DNA of 33,290 nt from Dehalococcoidia bacterium (lineage in GTDB: Bacteria; Chloroflexota; Dehalococcoidia; Lucifugimonadales; Lucifugimonadaceae): positions 1-33,290 of the forward strand of contig JAPYUK010000020.1 in assembly GCA_029936155.1 (NCBI GenBank). Direction: 5' to 3'. Below are positions 7,624 through 16,407 of the stretch, one piece after another (the first letter of the stretch is position 1; every line of letters begins with the position of its first letter). Under the pieces are notes generated by a model. The model saw only the letters and a list, made by a program, of their open reading frames with translations. It did no database searches and was not told where the DNA came from. Made by a program: the position numbers and the translations under genes.

Positions 7624-8454
7624 TTACGACGTCGAAATAGCCCTTTTTCCCATTGGTTCCGTATCCGTCATTACAGGTGGTCTCCAGACCGGCAATTTGT
7701 CGAGTCGTGATCTGAATTCGGCCTGCCCTGCCCGCTCTTCCGGTCCAAAGAAGTACGTGAAGTTGTGTACGTACTTACTGACGTCACTCTCCGACATTGT
7801 TCGACTCACACGATCGCGACTTATTTCGTCGGCCGACTTCGCGCCAATTCGAGTCGCCTCAAGCAGCACCTGCTCAAATCGTTCAGCCCTCTCAGCCGGT
7901 GCGTCGTTACGAATAACCCACTCAGCGAACACGAAGGGAAGTCGGGTTAGTTTTTTCCATGCGGAGCCCAGATCGTACTGGTACGGATACTGGCCCAATG
8001 CTCTGCGCTCAAGTGCCAGATCACCGATCCACAGTGCAGCCTCGTGCGTGTCAGAAATATCTACGAACTGATGCCCAGAAACGTCCCATAGTTCAGCAAA
8101 CAACACTCGCAGCAGCTGAATCGAAGTTGCGGTGTGAGATGTGACAGCGATCTTCTTGCCAGAAAGTTTCTCGATGCGTTTGTGAGAAAACAGGAACACG
8201 CTCAACGCAGGACCATCAGACGAAACACCCAAGTTCCCGAGTGATTTTACTGTGTCCCCAAGCCGGAACACTTCAGCGATCGGAAGCGGTCCGGCAGCGA
8301 GCTCGCCGCTTTCTACCGCGGCAGCCATCGCCCTTGGCGGCATCGGAACCAACTCACACGAATCTATTGGGAGCTTTCGATAGAAAACTTCCGAGTTCAA
8401 GTAGGTCATGTGGCCAACTTTGAGCTTGTGCCCGCTCATGTAATTAGTGGTCAT
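7624..8454 (-). CDS. mqnA: Chorismate dehydratase
   Basis: MqnA dehydrates chorismate to 3-[(1-carboxyvinyl)oxy]benzoate, the first committed step of the futalosine pathway. The protein is about 276 residues with the family N-terminus LKVGHMTYLNSEVFY, then PRAMAAAVESGELAAGPLPIAE, SVFLFSHK and HEAALWIGDLAL. ATG 8454 is chosen because it puts the family core about 11 residues in and overlaps the mqnE stop by 11 nt; ATG 8439 is an alternative. An open frame reaching back to 8562 overlaps mqnE and adds non-homologous residues, so it is not used. The Asp/Glu-poor, binding-protein-like fold is shared with MqnD. Confidence 0.95.
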   Translation of the reverse strand: MTTNYMSGHKLKVGHMTYLNSEVFYRKLPIDSCELVPMPPRAMAAAVESGELAAGPLPIAEVFRLGDTVKSLGNLGVSSDGPALSVFLFSHKRIEKLSGKKIAVTSHTATSIQLLRVLFAELWDVSGHQFVDISDTHEAALWIGDLALERRALGQYPYQYDLGSAWKKLTRLPFVFAEWVIRNDAPAERAERFEQVLLEATRIGAKSADEISRDRVSRTMSESDVSKYVHNFTYFFGPEERAGQAEFRSRLDKLPVWRPPVMTDTEPMGKRAISTS

Positions 8455-9568
8455 ACACCCGTATCTCGTTGTACAAAGCGTCTCGTTCAACCGGAACTCG
8501 GCGAGCATCACGGATGAACGAAGCCATTTTTTCTCGGGCCTGACCTGCTGGCGATTCAGCAAGCGCAGCGTGCGCGATCCGCTCCTTGCCGATAGTCCCG
8601 TCGAGGTCGTTCGCGCCGAAGTTTAAGCCAATGCTCGCAGTCGCCTCTCCAAGCATCACCCAGTAGGCCTTGATGTACTTGATGTTGTCGAGCATTAGCC
8701 GCGCCGCAGCGATCATTTTCAGATCGTCCATGGCCGGTGTGTGTCGAGGACGGAGCTTGGTCATCCCAACTTGGTACTCAAGGGGAATAAACGCAAGGAA
8801 TCCTCCGGTTTCATCTTGAATATTTCGCAACCGAATGAGGTGCTCAACTCGCTCTTCGTAGGTCTCGATGTGGCCGTACAACAACGTGCAGTTTGTTGGA
8901 ATGTCCATCCGGTGAGCGATCTTGTGAATCTCGGCCCAGCGGTCAGCATTCGCTTTACCGGGGAGAAGAATTTTGTGAACTCGTGATGAGAATACCTCTG
9001 CGCCGCCGCCGGGCATCGACTGCAGTCCTGCTTCTTTCAGGATGGCCAGTGACTCTTCCGGCGTTACCTTCCAGCGCCTTTGGAAGTAGTCGATCTCAGA
9101 AGCAGTAAATCCTTTGATTTGAACATGTGGCGCTTTCTTGTGTATCTCCCTGACCATCTCGACGTAGTACTCGAATGGCCATGTCGGATGGTGCCCACCT
9201 ACGATGTGAATCTCGTGAATATCTTCGTCGACGTGATCAAGAATTTCTTCGATCGACATCTCGTAGGCGTCTTTCTCACCTGGTTTTTTAGCGAAATCAC
9301 AGAACTTGCAACTGAGCACGCAAATATTGGTCGGGTTTACGTGCCGGTTCAGCACGAAATATACCTTGTCCCCTGTCACGCGTTTCTTTGCGAAGTCGGC
9401 CATGCGTCCGACACCCGCCAGATCATCTGTGTCGAGTAGCGTCACGCCCTCTGAGCTCGAAAGCCGCTCACCAGCCTGGACCTTGTCCCAGATCGGGAAC
9501 AAGCGCTTGTCCGAAAGATTCAGAACGACCTGAAGATCAGGGTCGGCTACTTCCAGTATCGGGACCAT
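8444..9568 (-). CDS. mqnE: Aminofutalosine synthase (radical SAM)
   Basis: MqnE joins the MqnA product with S-adenosylmethionine to form 6-amino-6-deoxyfutalosine. The 374-residue protein holds its 4Fe-4S cluster with Cys83, Cys87 and Cys90 in NICVLSCKFCDFA. VGGHHPTWPFEYY, LQSMPGGGAEVF and GGFLAFIPLEYQ separate it from MqnC, its paralog in the same operon. Its presence means the aminofutalosine branch is used, so a deaminase or an aminofutalosine-cleaving nucleosidase must follow; neither is in the window. ATG 9568 lies within the end of ubiD (22-nt overlap), which suggests coupled translation. Confidence 0.96.
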   Translation of the reverse strand: MVPILEVADPDLQVVLNLSDKRLFPIWDKVQAGERLSSSEGVTLLDTDDLAGVGRMADFAKKRVTGDKVYFVLNRHVNPTNICVLSCKFCDFAKKPGEKDAYEMSIEEILDHVDEDIHEIHIVGGHHPTWPFEYYVEMVREIHKKAPHVQIKGFTASEIDYFQRRWKVTPEESLAILKEAGLQSMPGGGAEVFSSRVHKILLPGKANADRWAEIHKIAHRMDIPTNCTLLYGHIETYEERVEHLIRLRNIQDETGGFLAFIPLEYQVGMTKLRPRHTPAMDDLKMIAAARLMLDNIKYIKAYWVMLGEATASIGLNFGANDLDGTIGKERIAHAALAESPAGQAREKMASFIRDARRVPVERDALYNEIRVYDH

Positions 9569-11307
9569 TTAAAATCCACTTTCTTCACTATCTCAGGGTC
9601 CATAACCAGCGGTTTCTGGTAGCCCGGCTTCCATGTTGCATCGATGCCCAAAACGCCCGAGTAAACCGGGGCTAGCCCTCTAAATTCGGTACGAGAAAAC
9701 ATCACGTCGAGCACAGCGTCGAACCGAGTAAAAATGCCCCACAAGAGGTTTTCATCGTCATCGATATCGACATCTGCTGAGACTGCGACGACAATCTTGA
9801 CGCTCCCGATGAGCGGGTTGTCGACAAGTTTCTGAACTATCGAGCGACCTTCGCCACTCGTCTGAACAACCAGCATGGTTTTGCCGACGAGACGGTGCTT
9901 CTCGATGCCAGGAGCCATCGCGGTGATATTCGCAGGTAGAGCCAACGCTGTGGGCTTGCCTTCGCCGTCAGGACCGCGTGTCGCGTCGAGGATCATCTTC
10001 GATCCTTTGTGCAGTGCTTCACCCGTGAAATCGAGAGTGTCAGCGGCCGTTCGGGCTATCAAATGAAAGTCCTGCTCGGCATCAAAATTGCGGCGAATGG
10101 ACTGCATTACTTCACCGATGTCTCTCGGATTCACATCCGGACCCACCAACACAAGATTCTTGGTCAGTGACAGTTGGCCATCCCCGAGTAGCCCAAGAGC
10201 GGTCTTGATCGGCTCGCGCTGGTATCTTGGATCTACCGAAACCACGAGGAGATTGTGAAATCCTGCCTCGTAGTACGCCCACATGTCCTTGACCTCGTGT
10301 CGCACCAGCCGCATCAGAGGCGTGAGTGCGAGTTGAGCGGCATCACCAAGGTAGCGATCCTCCTGTGGTGGAATGCCAACAACTGTGGCTGGATAAATGG
10401 CATTCTTACGGCGTGTCATGCACGTCATCTCGAACACCGGGTGGTCGCCCGCTGCCGAGTAGTGCCCGAAATGATCACCAAACGGGCCTTCGAGCTTTCG
10501 TATTCGCGGTTTGACCACACCTTCGAACACGAATTCAGCGTGCGCAGGGACTTTGAGGTCGATCGTTTTTGCCTTTGTGAGCGGTGTGCGCTGACCGCGA
10601 ACAATTCCCGAAAAAGCCACTTCATCGAGACCCTCTGGGAGCGGCATGATGGCGGCGAGGATCAATGAAGGATCACCACCAACAGCTACCGCCATTTCGA
10701 GCGGTTTGCCCATCTTCTCGGCGATCTGATAGTGAAATCCGCCGCCCTTTTGGATCTGCATGTGCATGCCGGTTGTGCGCTGGTCGTACACCTGCATCCG
10801 ATACATTCCCATGTTTCCAGCACCTGTCTTGGGATCACGACTTATCACAAGCGGGAGCGTGAAGAACCTACCACCGTCTTCAGGCCAGCACTTCAATATC
10901 GGCAGTTGATCGAGTTGAGGCTCTTCAACAACCTGCTGCGAGTGCGCACGTCGTGTGTTCTTTGGCCGGATCTTCAACAGCCGCCAGCCCGTGCTGCGGT
11001 TGCGCCAGAACGAGTCAAGGCTTGGCGGATTCACATCCTCCATGAATCGCACGATGTCTTCCCCGAGAGCTTCGGCAGGCCTACCCAGTGCCAGCTCTAT
11101 TCGTCGCATGGACGCCATCGAATTGATAACAAGCGGATAACTTGAGCCTTTGACATTTTCAAAAAGCAGTGCAGGAAGGTTCTCCTTCACCGCGCGAGTG
11201 GCGATTTCGGTTACCTCTAACTCAGCGTCGACTTCTTCAGTGACACGTTTCAACTCACCTTCTTTTTCCAAGAGGGCGAGAAACGACTGTAGATCAGTAA
11301 ATGCCAA
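9547..11307 (-). CDS. ubiD: UbiD-family decarboxylase of menaquinone synthesis (MqnL-type)
   Basis: A 586-residue prenylated-FMN-dependent decarboxylase of the UbiD family. It begins with FTDLQSFLALLEKEGELKRV, the usual family start, and has the catalytic region EGPFGDHFGHYS near residues 281-292 with the conserved Glu, plus PPQEDRYLGDA. In this operon it most likely decarboxylates prenylated 6-carboxynaphthoquinol after UbiA acts, the role named MqnL elsewhere. The start is TTG at 11307, directly abutting the ubiX TAG, so the ribosome probably reinitiates. It needs the cofactor made by the neighbouring UbiX. A different aromatic substrate cannot be excluded from sequence alone, but the operon makes the quinone role much more likely. 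Confidence 0.93.
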   Translation of the reverse strand: MAFTDLQSFLALLEKEGELKRVTEEVDAELEVTEIATRAVKENLPALLFENVKGSSYPLVINSMASMRRIELALGRPAEALGEDIVRFMEDVNPPSLDSFWRNRSTGWRLLKIRPKNTRRAHSQQVVEEPQLDQLPILKCWPEDGGRFFTLPLVISRDPKTGAGNMGMYRMQVYDQRTTGMHMQIQKGGGFHYQIAEKMGKPLEMAVAVGGDPSLILAAIMPLPEGLDEVAFSGIVRGQRTPLTKAKTIDLKVPAHAEFVFEGVVKPRIRKLEGPFGDHFGHYSAAGDHPVFEMTCMTRRKNAIYPATVVGIPPQEDRYLGDAAQLALTPLMRLVRHEVKDMWAYYEAGFHNLLVVSVDPRYQREPIKTALGLLGDGQLSLTKNLVLVGPDVNPRDIGEVMQSIRRNFDAEQDFHLIARTAADTLDFTGEALHKGSKMILDATRGPDGEGKPTALALPANITAMAPGIEKHRLVGKTMLVVQTSGEGRSIVQKLVDNPLIGSVKIVVAVSADVDIDDDENLLWGIFTRFDAVLDVMFSRTEFRGLAPVYSGVLGIDATWKPGYQKPLVMDPEIVKKVDFKWSRYWK

Positions 11308-11949
11308 CTACTGGTTTCCTTCTTCAGAATACGAAGATGGCTCCGGGCCAAGCCAGGGTTTCATTACGGGAGATTCGATACCGAGGGATGCGAGAATTCG
11401 CCCGGCCACCATATCGACCAGATCATCGATGCCGCTTGGTCTGTGATAGAAGCCTGGTGAAGCCGGCAACACGATTGCACCCGCCTCGGTGACAGCGGTC
11501 ATGTTTCGAAGATGGATCAGACCGAGCGGCATCTCACGTGGGACAAGCACAAGCCGACGACGCTCTTTCAGGCATACATCAGCTGCCCGCTCAAGTAAAC
11601 CGTTGGATATACCGTGCGCAATTCGACCCAGTGTCCCACCAGAGCACGGCACAACGGCCATTCCATCGACAGGAAATGAACCCGAAGCGATAGGTGATGC
11701 AACGTCTTTGTGGTGGTACAGCTCTAGATTGCTCTCATGACCAGCGGCTCGTGCCCAGTCAAGCAAAACGGGCGTGTCGGCCTCGGTATTCCCGGTCAGC
11801 ACAAGGCTTTCCTCAACCTCGAGCACCTTCCGACCTGCATTGGTTATGACCGCCTTCACTTGATGTCCGGCCGACAGCATCTGCTCGAGCACTCGTCTGG
11901 CGTAAGGAGCGCCACTCGCCCCTGCGATACCAAGTACATAAACGCCCAT
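11308..11949 (-). CDS. ubiX: Flavin prenyltransferase (UbiX/MqnM-type)
   Basis: UbiX makes prenylated FMN, the cofactor of UbiD, from FMN and dimethylallyl phosphate. The 213-residue protein opens with LGIAGASGAPYARRVLE (flavin-binding loop) and has PCSGGTLGRIAHGISNGLLERAADVCLKE and LVPREMPL, all family-diagnostic. ATG at 11949 shares one base with the ubiA stop (TGATG). An open frame extends much further upstream, but that part is the antiparallel-free shadow of ubiA in another frame with a Cys/Arg-rich composition, so it is excluded. Confidence 0.95.
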   Translation of the reverse strand: MGVYVLGIAGASGAPYARRVLEQMLSAGHQVKAVITNAGRKVLEVEESLVLTGNTEADTPVLLDWARAAGHESNLELYHHKDVASPIASGSFPVDGMAVVPCSGGTLGRIAHGISNGLLERAADVCLKERRRLVLVPREMPLGLIHLRNMTAVTEAGAIVLPASPGFYHRPSGIDDLVDMVAGRILASLGIESPVMKPWLGPEPSSYSEEGNQ

Positions 11950-12833
11950 CAGATCACCTCGCCAATCACTACAAACGCAGCGAACACCACAGCAATAACG
12001 CCGTTCATTGTGAAGAACGCCATATTCAATTTTGAAAGATCTTTTGAAGAAACGAGCGACTGTTCGTACGCCAGCAGTGCACCGGCAACAATCACCCCAA
12101 GAGCGAAGAACGCGCCGGTTCCGAAAATGACACCCGACACAGCCAGTAGCAGCACCGCAGTGGCATGCAACAACCGTGATATCACGAGAGCCGTCGGAAT
12201 ACCGAATCTTGCAGGAATCGAGTGGAGTCCCTGCTCTCGATCGACATCGTAGTCGGCAGTTGCATACAAAACGTCGAATCCAGCAACCCACGCCATCGAA
12301 CCGAGTCCCATCACGACAAACCCGAACGGCATCGACCCTGTAAGCGCTAGCGATACCGCAGGAGGAACGATTAAATAAACCGCACCCATGCCGAAGTGAG
12401 CGAGCCACGTAAACCGCTTTAGATACGGGTAGCCGATCATCACAGCAAGCGGAATTGGCGCCAGCAGCCACGTTGCAGGATCAAGTTGCGAGGTTGCTGC
12501 AATGAAAATCAACCCGGCAACGATCATATACACAAGCATCGATCGCCGGCCAATTGTCTCCGACGGAATTGCACGAGAAGCTGTTCGAGGATTTCGTGCA
12601 TCGATCTCAGCGTCAATTAGACGATTCGCCGCCATACCAAATGTACGCATGCCAACCATTGCAACAAGCACCCAGAACAGCCCCAACCATTCGGGAACAC
12701 CACTCGCAGAAATGAATGCTGCGAGGATGGCGAACGGAAGCGCAAACACCGAGTGTTCAAACTTAATCGCCTCAAGGAACAGAGTCAGCCGAGACCAGCC
12801 GGGGATTCCGCTATTTGCTGCACTGTTGGTCAT
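11949..12833 (-). CDS. ubiA: UbiA-family prenyltransferase of menaquinone synthesis (MqnP-type)
   Basis: A 294-residue membrane prenyltransferase that attaches the polyprenyl tail, here most likely to 1,4-dihydroxy-6-naphthoate. The two Asp-rich motifs that bind magnesium-diphosphate are clear: NRLIDAEIDARNPRT (Asn70, Asp74, Asp78) and YDVDREQGLHSIPARFG. Eight or nine hydrophobic helices alternate with these loops. ATG 12833 overlaps the tetR stop by 4 nt (ATGA), the hallmark of coupled translation, and puts the family core SRLTLFLEAIKFEHSVFALPFA at the N-terminus. An upstream extension to 12989 lies inside tetR and is not used. The operon position defines the naphthoate role rather than 4-hydroxybenzoate. 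Confidence 0.94.
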   Translation of the reverse strand: MTNSAANSGIPGWSRLTLFLEAIKFEHSVFALPFAILAAFISASGVPEWLGLFWVLVAMVGMRTFGMAANRLIDAEIDARNPRTASRAIPSETIGRRSMLVYMIVAGLIFIAATSQLDPATWLLAPIPLAVMIGYPYLKRFTWLAHFGMGAVYLIVPPAVSLALTGSMPFGFVVMGLGSMAWVAGFDVLYATADYDVDREQGLHSIPARFGIPTALVISRLLHATAVLLLAVSGVIFGTGAFFALGVIVAGALLAYEQSLVSSKDLSKLNMAFFTMNGVIAVVFAAFVVIGEVI

Positions 12834-13465
12834 TGGCCGTACTTCCCGTTTGCAGAAGATCGTGCCGAATTCGCCCGCCCCCGCACTGAATCCAAAAGAA
12901 GTTTTTTCAACTCTGGTGCCGACTCTTTTGGAGACGGTCCGCCTGAGAACAGCCAGTAAACAACAACTTCGTTCACAGCCCCAAGCCAAACTCGTGAAGC
13001 AAGGCCGGTATTCACAGCATCGATCTGACCCGTAGTCTTAGCAGCTTCAAGTTCGCGTGCAATCACTCCGGCGAATCGATCGAACATCTCAGCACGTTTC
13101 GCCTCAAATGCGTTTCCCATGCTGTAACCCTGAGTGATCAGGAGTTTTGCGAGTCGTTTCTGCACCGAGAGCGCAATAAGCACGGCTTCAAGTGCGGCTT
13201 CGGCCGATTCCAGCGGTGTTCCGGCAACTGAAGCAGCTTTCTCAGCGCGGAGGACCAGCTTGTTGGCTAGCCGATCCATTACTGCGAAAAACAGATCTTC
13301 CTTGCTCGGAAAATGAAAATAAAGCCCGCCTTTGGACATCGACGTTCGTTTACCGATTTCATCTACAAGTGCATCGTGATAACCATTTTCTGCGAAGACC
13401 GTTTCAGCGGCTTCGAGGATGCGTTCACGAGTCTGGGTTCGTTGCTTGGTTGATGATTCAGACAA
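12830..13465 (-). CDS. TetR/AcrR-family regulator heading the menaquinone operon
   Basis: A 211-residue one-component regulator. The N-terminal TetR helix-turn-helix spans about residues 12-60, with ILEAAETVFAENGYHDALVDEIGKRTSMSKGGLYFHFPSKEDLF as its recognisable core. The C-terminal helical ligand-binding part is not assignable. Its stop overlaps the ubiA start, so it is the first gene of the operon and probably controls it together with itself through the palindrome at 13494-13513. A TetR gene at the head of a menaquinone operon is not something I know as standard. The start TTG 13465 lacks a strong ribosome site. Ligand unknown; a quinone, naphthoate or fatty acyl compound would be logical but is a guess. 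Confidence 0.9.
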   Translation of the reverse strand: MSESSTKQRTQTRERILEAAETVFAENGYHDALVDEIGKRTSMSKGGLYFHFPSKEDLFFAVMDRLANKLVLRAEKAASVAGTPLESAEAALEAVLIALSVQKRLAKLLITQGYSMGNAFEAKRAEMFDRFAGVIARELEAAKTTGQIDAVNTGLASRVWLGAVNEVVVYWLFSGGPSPKESAPELKKLLLDSVRGRANSARSSANGKYGQ

Positions 13466-13493
13466 GGCTGTTGTGTGGAAATTCTCACTCGTT

Positions 13494-13513
13494 AACCGAC
13501 CGGCCAGTCGGTT
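13494..13513. promoter_or_regulatory. Candidate TetR operator
   Basis: AACCGAC-CGGCCA-GTCGGTT is a perfect 7-6-7 inverted repeat, with CCGAC/GTCGG half-sites common in TetR-family operators. It lies 28 nt upstream of the tetR start and 113 nt before the divergent SMP-30 gene, so one site could control both directions. Confidence 0.6.
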
Positions 13514-13626
13514 TGTGCATGAACAGTCTATCGCCGCGATAAGTCCCCGGCAATGAACTGCGTATATCGATCCAGTCGACTGCCTGTTGTAAGAGCACGG
13601 GGCGAGGTCTAATCTTCACTTAGATC

Positions 13627-14469
13627 ATGACGACCGACCTTACAAACACTCCTCCCGACTTCCGTGTCATCGTTTCAGGCGTCCGCGGCCCTGAGGGTCC
13701 AGCAATCGACGCACAAGGGCGGTTGCATTTAGTAAGCGCTGAAGATGCCTCGATTATCCGAGTCTCCAGTGAGGGCGATCTGAGTCAGATTGCGACCACT
13801 GATGGCCGTCCAAACGGGCTGCTGTTCAACAAGAATGGCGAAATGTTCGTGGCGGACGCCAAACGCAAAGCTATTTTGCGAATTGGCAGCAACGGCAAGA
13901 CTGAAGTGTTTGTCGATGAATTCGATGGTACCCAATTCGGCGGTCCGAACGACCTTTGCTTCCTGCCAAATGGCGATCTATTGTTTACCGACCCTATTAG
14001 GCGACCCCAACCCGATCCAGCAATCAGCCCCGTTTATCGAGTAACCCCGGACGGAACTGTCACTGCTTTTGCTAACGACTTGGCATTTCCAAACGGAATA
14101 GCGGTTTCCGTGGACGGCACACAGGTTTTCGTGTCTGAAAGCCGGGCGCAGCGACTTGTCGCATTTACTATCGATGAGTCTGGGCAACTACTGGATCAGC
14201 AACTTATTCGGCGTTTCAGAGAACCTGGAAACCCAGATGGCATGGCGGTCGATGTGAAGGGGAATATTCTTCAGACGCTCCCCGGGATCAGAGCAATCGC
14301 ATACGTGAGCGCTGCCGGTGACTTGCTCGATCTCTACCACGTCCCTGACTGGGCGCCGGCGAACCTCGCTTTCGGAGGTGAGGACATGAAAACAGTATTC
14401 GTCTGCGGAGCCGCCCAGAACGCCATCTATCAGTTCCGCCACCCGGTAGCAGGCGTACCACTCTTTTAG
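13627..14469 (+). CDS. SMP-30/gluconolactonase/LRE-family beta-propeller protein
   Basis: A 280-residue six-bladed propeller of the SMP-30/gluconolactonase superfamily, whose members are metal-dependent lactonases or related hydrolases. Family positions include EGPAID (metal Glu near residue 24), GGPNDLCF (Asn), FPNGIAV (Asn) and NPDGMAVD (Asp), which together would hold a divalent metal. There is no signal peptide, so it is cytoplasmic. It starts at ATG 13627, divergent from tetR, and its stop overlaps the convergent mutL stop by 4 nt. The substrate is not inferable; gluconolactone is the textbook member only. Confidence 0.85.
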   Translation: MTTDLTNTPPDFRVIVSGVRGPEGPAIDAQGRLHLVSAEDASIIRVSSEGDLSQIATTDGRPNGLLFNKNGEMFVADAKRKAILRIGSNGKTEVFVDEFDGTQFGGPNDLCFLPNGDLLFTDPIRRPQPDPAISPVYRVTPDGTVTAFANDLAFPNGIAVSVDGTQVFVSESRAQRLVAFTIDESGQLLDQQLIRRFREPGNPDGMAVDVKGNILQTLPGIRAIAYVSAAGDLLDLYHVPDWAPANLAFGGEDMKTVFVCGAAQNAIYQFRHPVAGVPLF

Positions 14470-16265
14470 CGACGTTTGAACTCTCGCTCGAGATCGTTCA
14501 CGTTCAATTGGACAATCGTCGGCCTACCGTGGGGGCAGGTGTTCGGTCGCTCGGTCTGTTCAAGTTGTCGGATCAGGTCTTTACTCTCATCTATCGACAA
14601 CACTTGGCCGGCACGAACCGATGAATGGCAGGCGATTGTTGCCAGCATCCTGTCTCGCCAGGTCTCTCCGGTACCACCTTCGCTAAGCTCATCCAACACG
14701 CGAATGAAAACCTGACCGGCACCATCACCGCTGGCTCTTGTGGATAGAGGCCCTGGCACGCTCCGTACTATCAAGCTATTCGTCCCGAACTCCTCGACGC
14801 CCCACCCGACTCTATTGAGATCGTCTAGATGTTCTTGAACAGCTGCCATCGCACCCGGTCCCAGATCAACAGAAGCTGGTTCGAGCAACGGCTGAGATTC
14901 CGTTTCATTCTGGTCGAATCGCTGCTTGACCCGTTCGAACATGACACGCTCGTGCGCTGCGTGCTGATCGACCAGGTAAACGCCGTCAGGTCCCTCGGCG
15001 AGGATGTACGTCTCATGCGCCTGTCCGATCACACGGAGTACGGGAAGGGTCTCTTTCGGTGTCCCTGTTGCCGATTGGCCGGGTTGTGATTGATCCCCAG
15101 CAGCTCCTGGCAATCGAGTCTGCTCGGCAAGCGATGATTGATCTGGCCACTGGGTGAATTCGGTATTCCTCGAATCTGCCACCGTAACGGCAAATTCACC
15201 ATTGCCGCTATTTCCCGGGGTTCTGAGAAGGCCAATCGATCCGGCCGCTCGCCCAGCCCCGAGTTCGTGAACCGGAGCCGAAGTCGAAAGAACCCCTCGA
15301 ACCGCTCGTTGGACTACTGAATAGACGAGGTCTTCACGAAGGAATCGAACTTCAGCTTTGGCCGGATGAACGTTCGCGTCGACATCGTCGAGTGGTGTTT
15401 GAATTCGAATAACGGCAAACGGAAATCTGCGCTCTGGGAGGAACCCGTGATACGCCTGCTCGATTGCGTAAGACAGTCGACGGGACTGAATCCATCGGCC
15501 ATTCACCGATATCGTCATGTATGTCCGATTAGACCGATTTAACGACGGGTAGCTGACAATTCCGTCCGCGGAAAACGCTGCAGAATCGTCCGAGTCGAGC
15601 TCCAACATCTGCTCTGCCACTTTTGGCCCGTACACACCGGATACGGCATCAACCAGCTTTCCCGATCCGATAGTCCGGAGTCTTTCGCGCCCGTCAGCAC
15701 TCAAGCTTATCGCTACATGGGGATAGACCAGAGCGAGAGATGCGAGATTCGACTGTATGCGGGAAAGCTCACGACCAGCCGAGCCGAGAAATTTGAGTCT
15801 GGCAGGGACGTTTGTGAATAATCCAGCCACCTCGATACGAGTGCCCTGCGGCGCGCCTGCGGGTTCAATCGGAGTTTGTTTCCCGAAATCGACGAGTATT
15901 CTTGCGCCAGCCTCGGAGTCATCACTTTTAGAAATCGCCTCTACTCTGGCAACCGACGAAATCGAAGGTAGCGCTTCGCCTCTGAACCCAAGCGTTCCGA
16001 TCGCTATCAGATCAGAAGATTCATCGATTTTTGATGTAGCAAAGCGCTCAAATGCCACAGCGAGTTCGGCTGCGGGGATTCCAGATCCGTTATCGACAAC
16101 CGTGATTGACTGGGCACCTCCACCGAGAATGTGTACATCGATTCGCGTAGACCCGGCATCGAGCGAGTTCTCAACCAGCTCTTTGACGACAGAAGCCGGA
16201 CGTTCGATTACTTCACCCGCGGCAATCCGGGAAGCAAGATCGTCACTTAAAACTTTAATCGGCAT
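14466..16265 (-). CDS. mutL: DNA mismatch repair protein MutL with endonuclease motif
   Basis: A 599-residue MutL. The GHKL ATPase motifs are intact: catalytic Glu32 in VKELVENSLDAG, Asp58 in DNGSGI, GTLGFRGEAL near 91-99, and the loop TNVPARLKFL. A low-complexity linker (about 335-405) leads to the dimerisation domain. That domain contains DQHAAHERVMFE at 433-444, fitting the DQHA(X2)E(X4)E metal motif of nicking MutL, plus ACHSSVRAG, TCPHGRP and a terminal FKR. So this is the strand-nicking type found in bacteria without MutH. ATG 16265 (MPIKVL) is the family start; an in-frame extension to 16292 adds nine residues and is unlikely. mutS is not in the window. Confidence 0.96.
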   Translation of the reverse strand: MPIKVLSDDLASRIAAGEVIERPASVVKELVENSLDAGSTRIDVHILGGGAQSITVVDNGSGIPAAELAVAFERFATSKIDESSDLIAIGTLGFRGEALPSISSVARVEAISKSDDSEAGARILVDFGKQTPIEPAGAPQGTRIEVAGLFTNVPARLKFLGSAGRELSRIQSNLASLALVYPHVAISLSADGRERLRTIGSGKLVDAVSGVYGPKVAEQMLELDSDDSAAFSADGIVSYPSLNRSNRTYMTISVNGRWIQSRRLSYAIEQAYHGFLPERRFPFAVIRIQTPLDDVDANVHPAKAEVRFLREDLVYSVVQRAVRGVLSTSAPVHELGAGRAAGSIGLLRTPGNSGNGEFAVTVADSRNTEFTQWPDQSSLAEQTRLPGAAGDQSQPGQSATGTPKETLPVLRVIGQAHETYILAEGPDGVYLVDQHAAHERVMFERVKQRFDQNETESQPLLEPASVDLGPGAMAAVQEHLDDLNRVGWGVEEFGTNSLIVRSVPGPLSTRASGDGAGQVFIRVLDELSEGGTGETWRDRMLATIACHSSVRAGQVLSIDESKDLIRQLEQTERPNTCPHGRPTIVQLNVNDLEREFKRR

Positions 16266-16297
16266 GAGAACAGTCAGCGCCCGAGTAAACAAACTTG

Positions 16298-16313
16298 GCC
16301 GATGCTAATCGGC
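16298..16313. repeat. Short hairpin upstream of mutL
   Basis: GCCGAT-GCTA-ATCGGC forms a perfect 6-bp stem with a 4-nt loop, 33 nt upstream of the mutL start. It lacks a T-run, so it is not a standard terminator. It may be part of the mutL leader; its role is unknown. Confidence 0.3.
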
Positions 16314-16407
16314 TGTGAATAAAGCAGTCTACTTGCAGCCCAGTTCCAACAGTTCTAGATGTACGAATGAATTGAGTGCCGTAGACAAGTTACTGCTGAT
16401 CCGCTGA

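Noticed and set aside
7132-7710. 192-codon plus-strand frame
   Set aside because: Antisense to mqnC and rich in Arg/Val with no domain; a codon-bias shadow.
8455-8562. N-terminal extension of mqnA
   Set aside because: It lies inside mqnE and precedes the conserved family N-terminus.
11950-12471. Long N-terminal extension of ubiX
   Set aside because: It overlaps ubiA in another frame and is Cys/Arg-rich; the UbiX family begins at ATG 11949.
12834-12989. N-terminal extension of ubiA
   Set aside because: It lies inside tetR and adds non-family sequence; ATG 12833 with ATGA overlap is the natural start.
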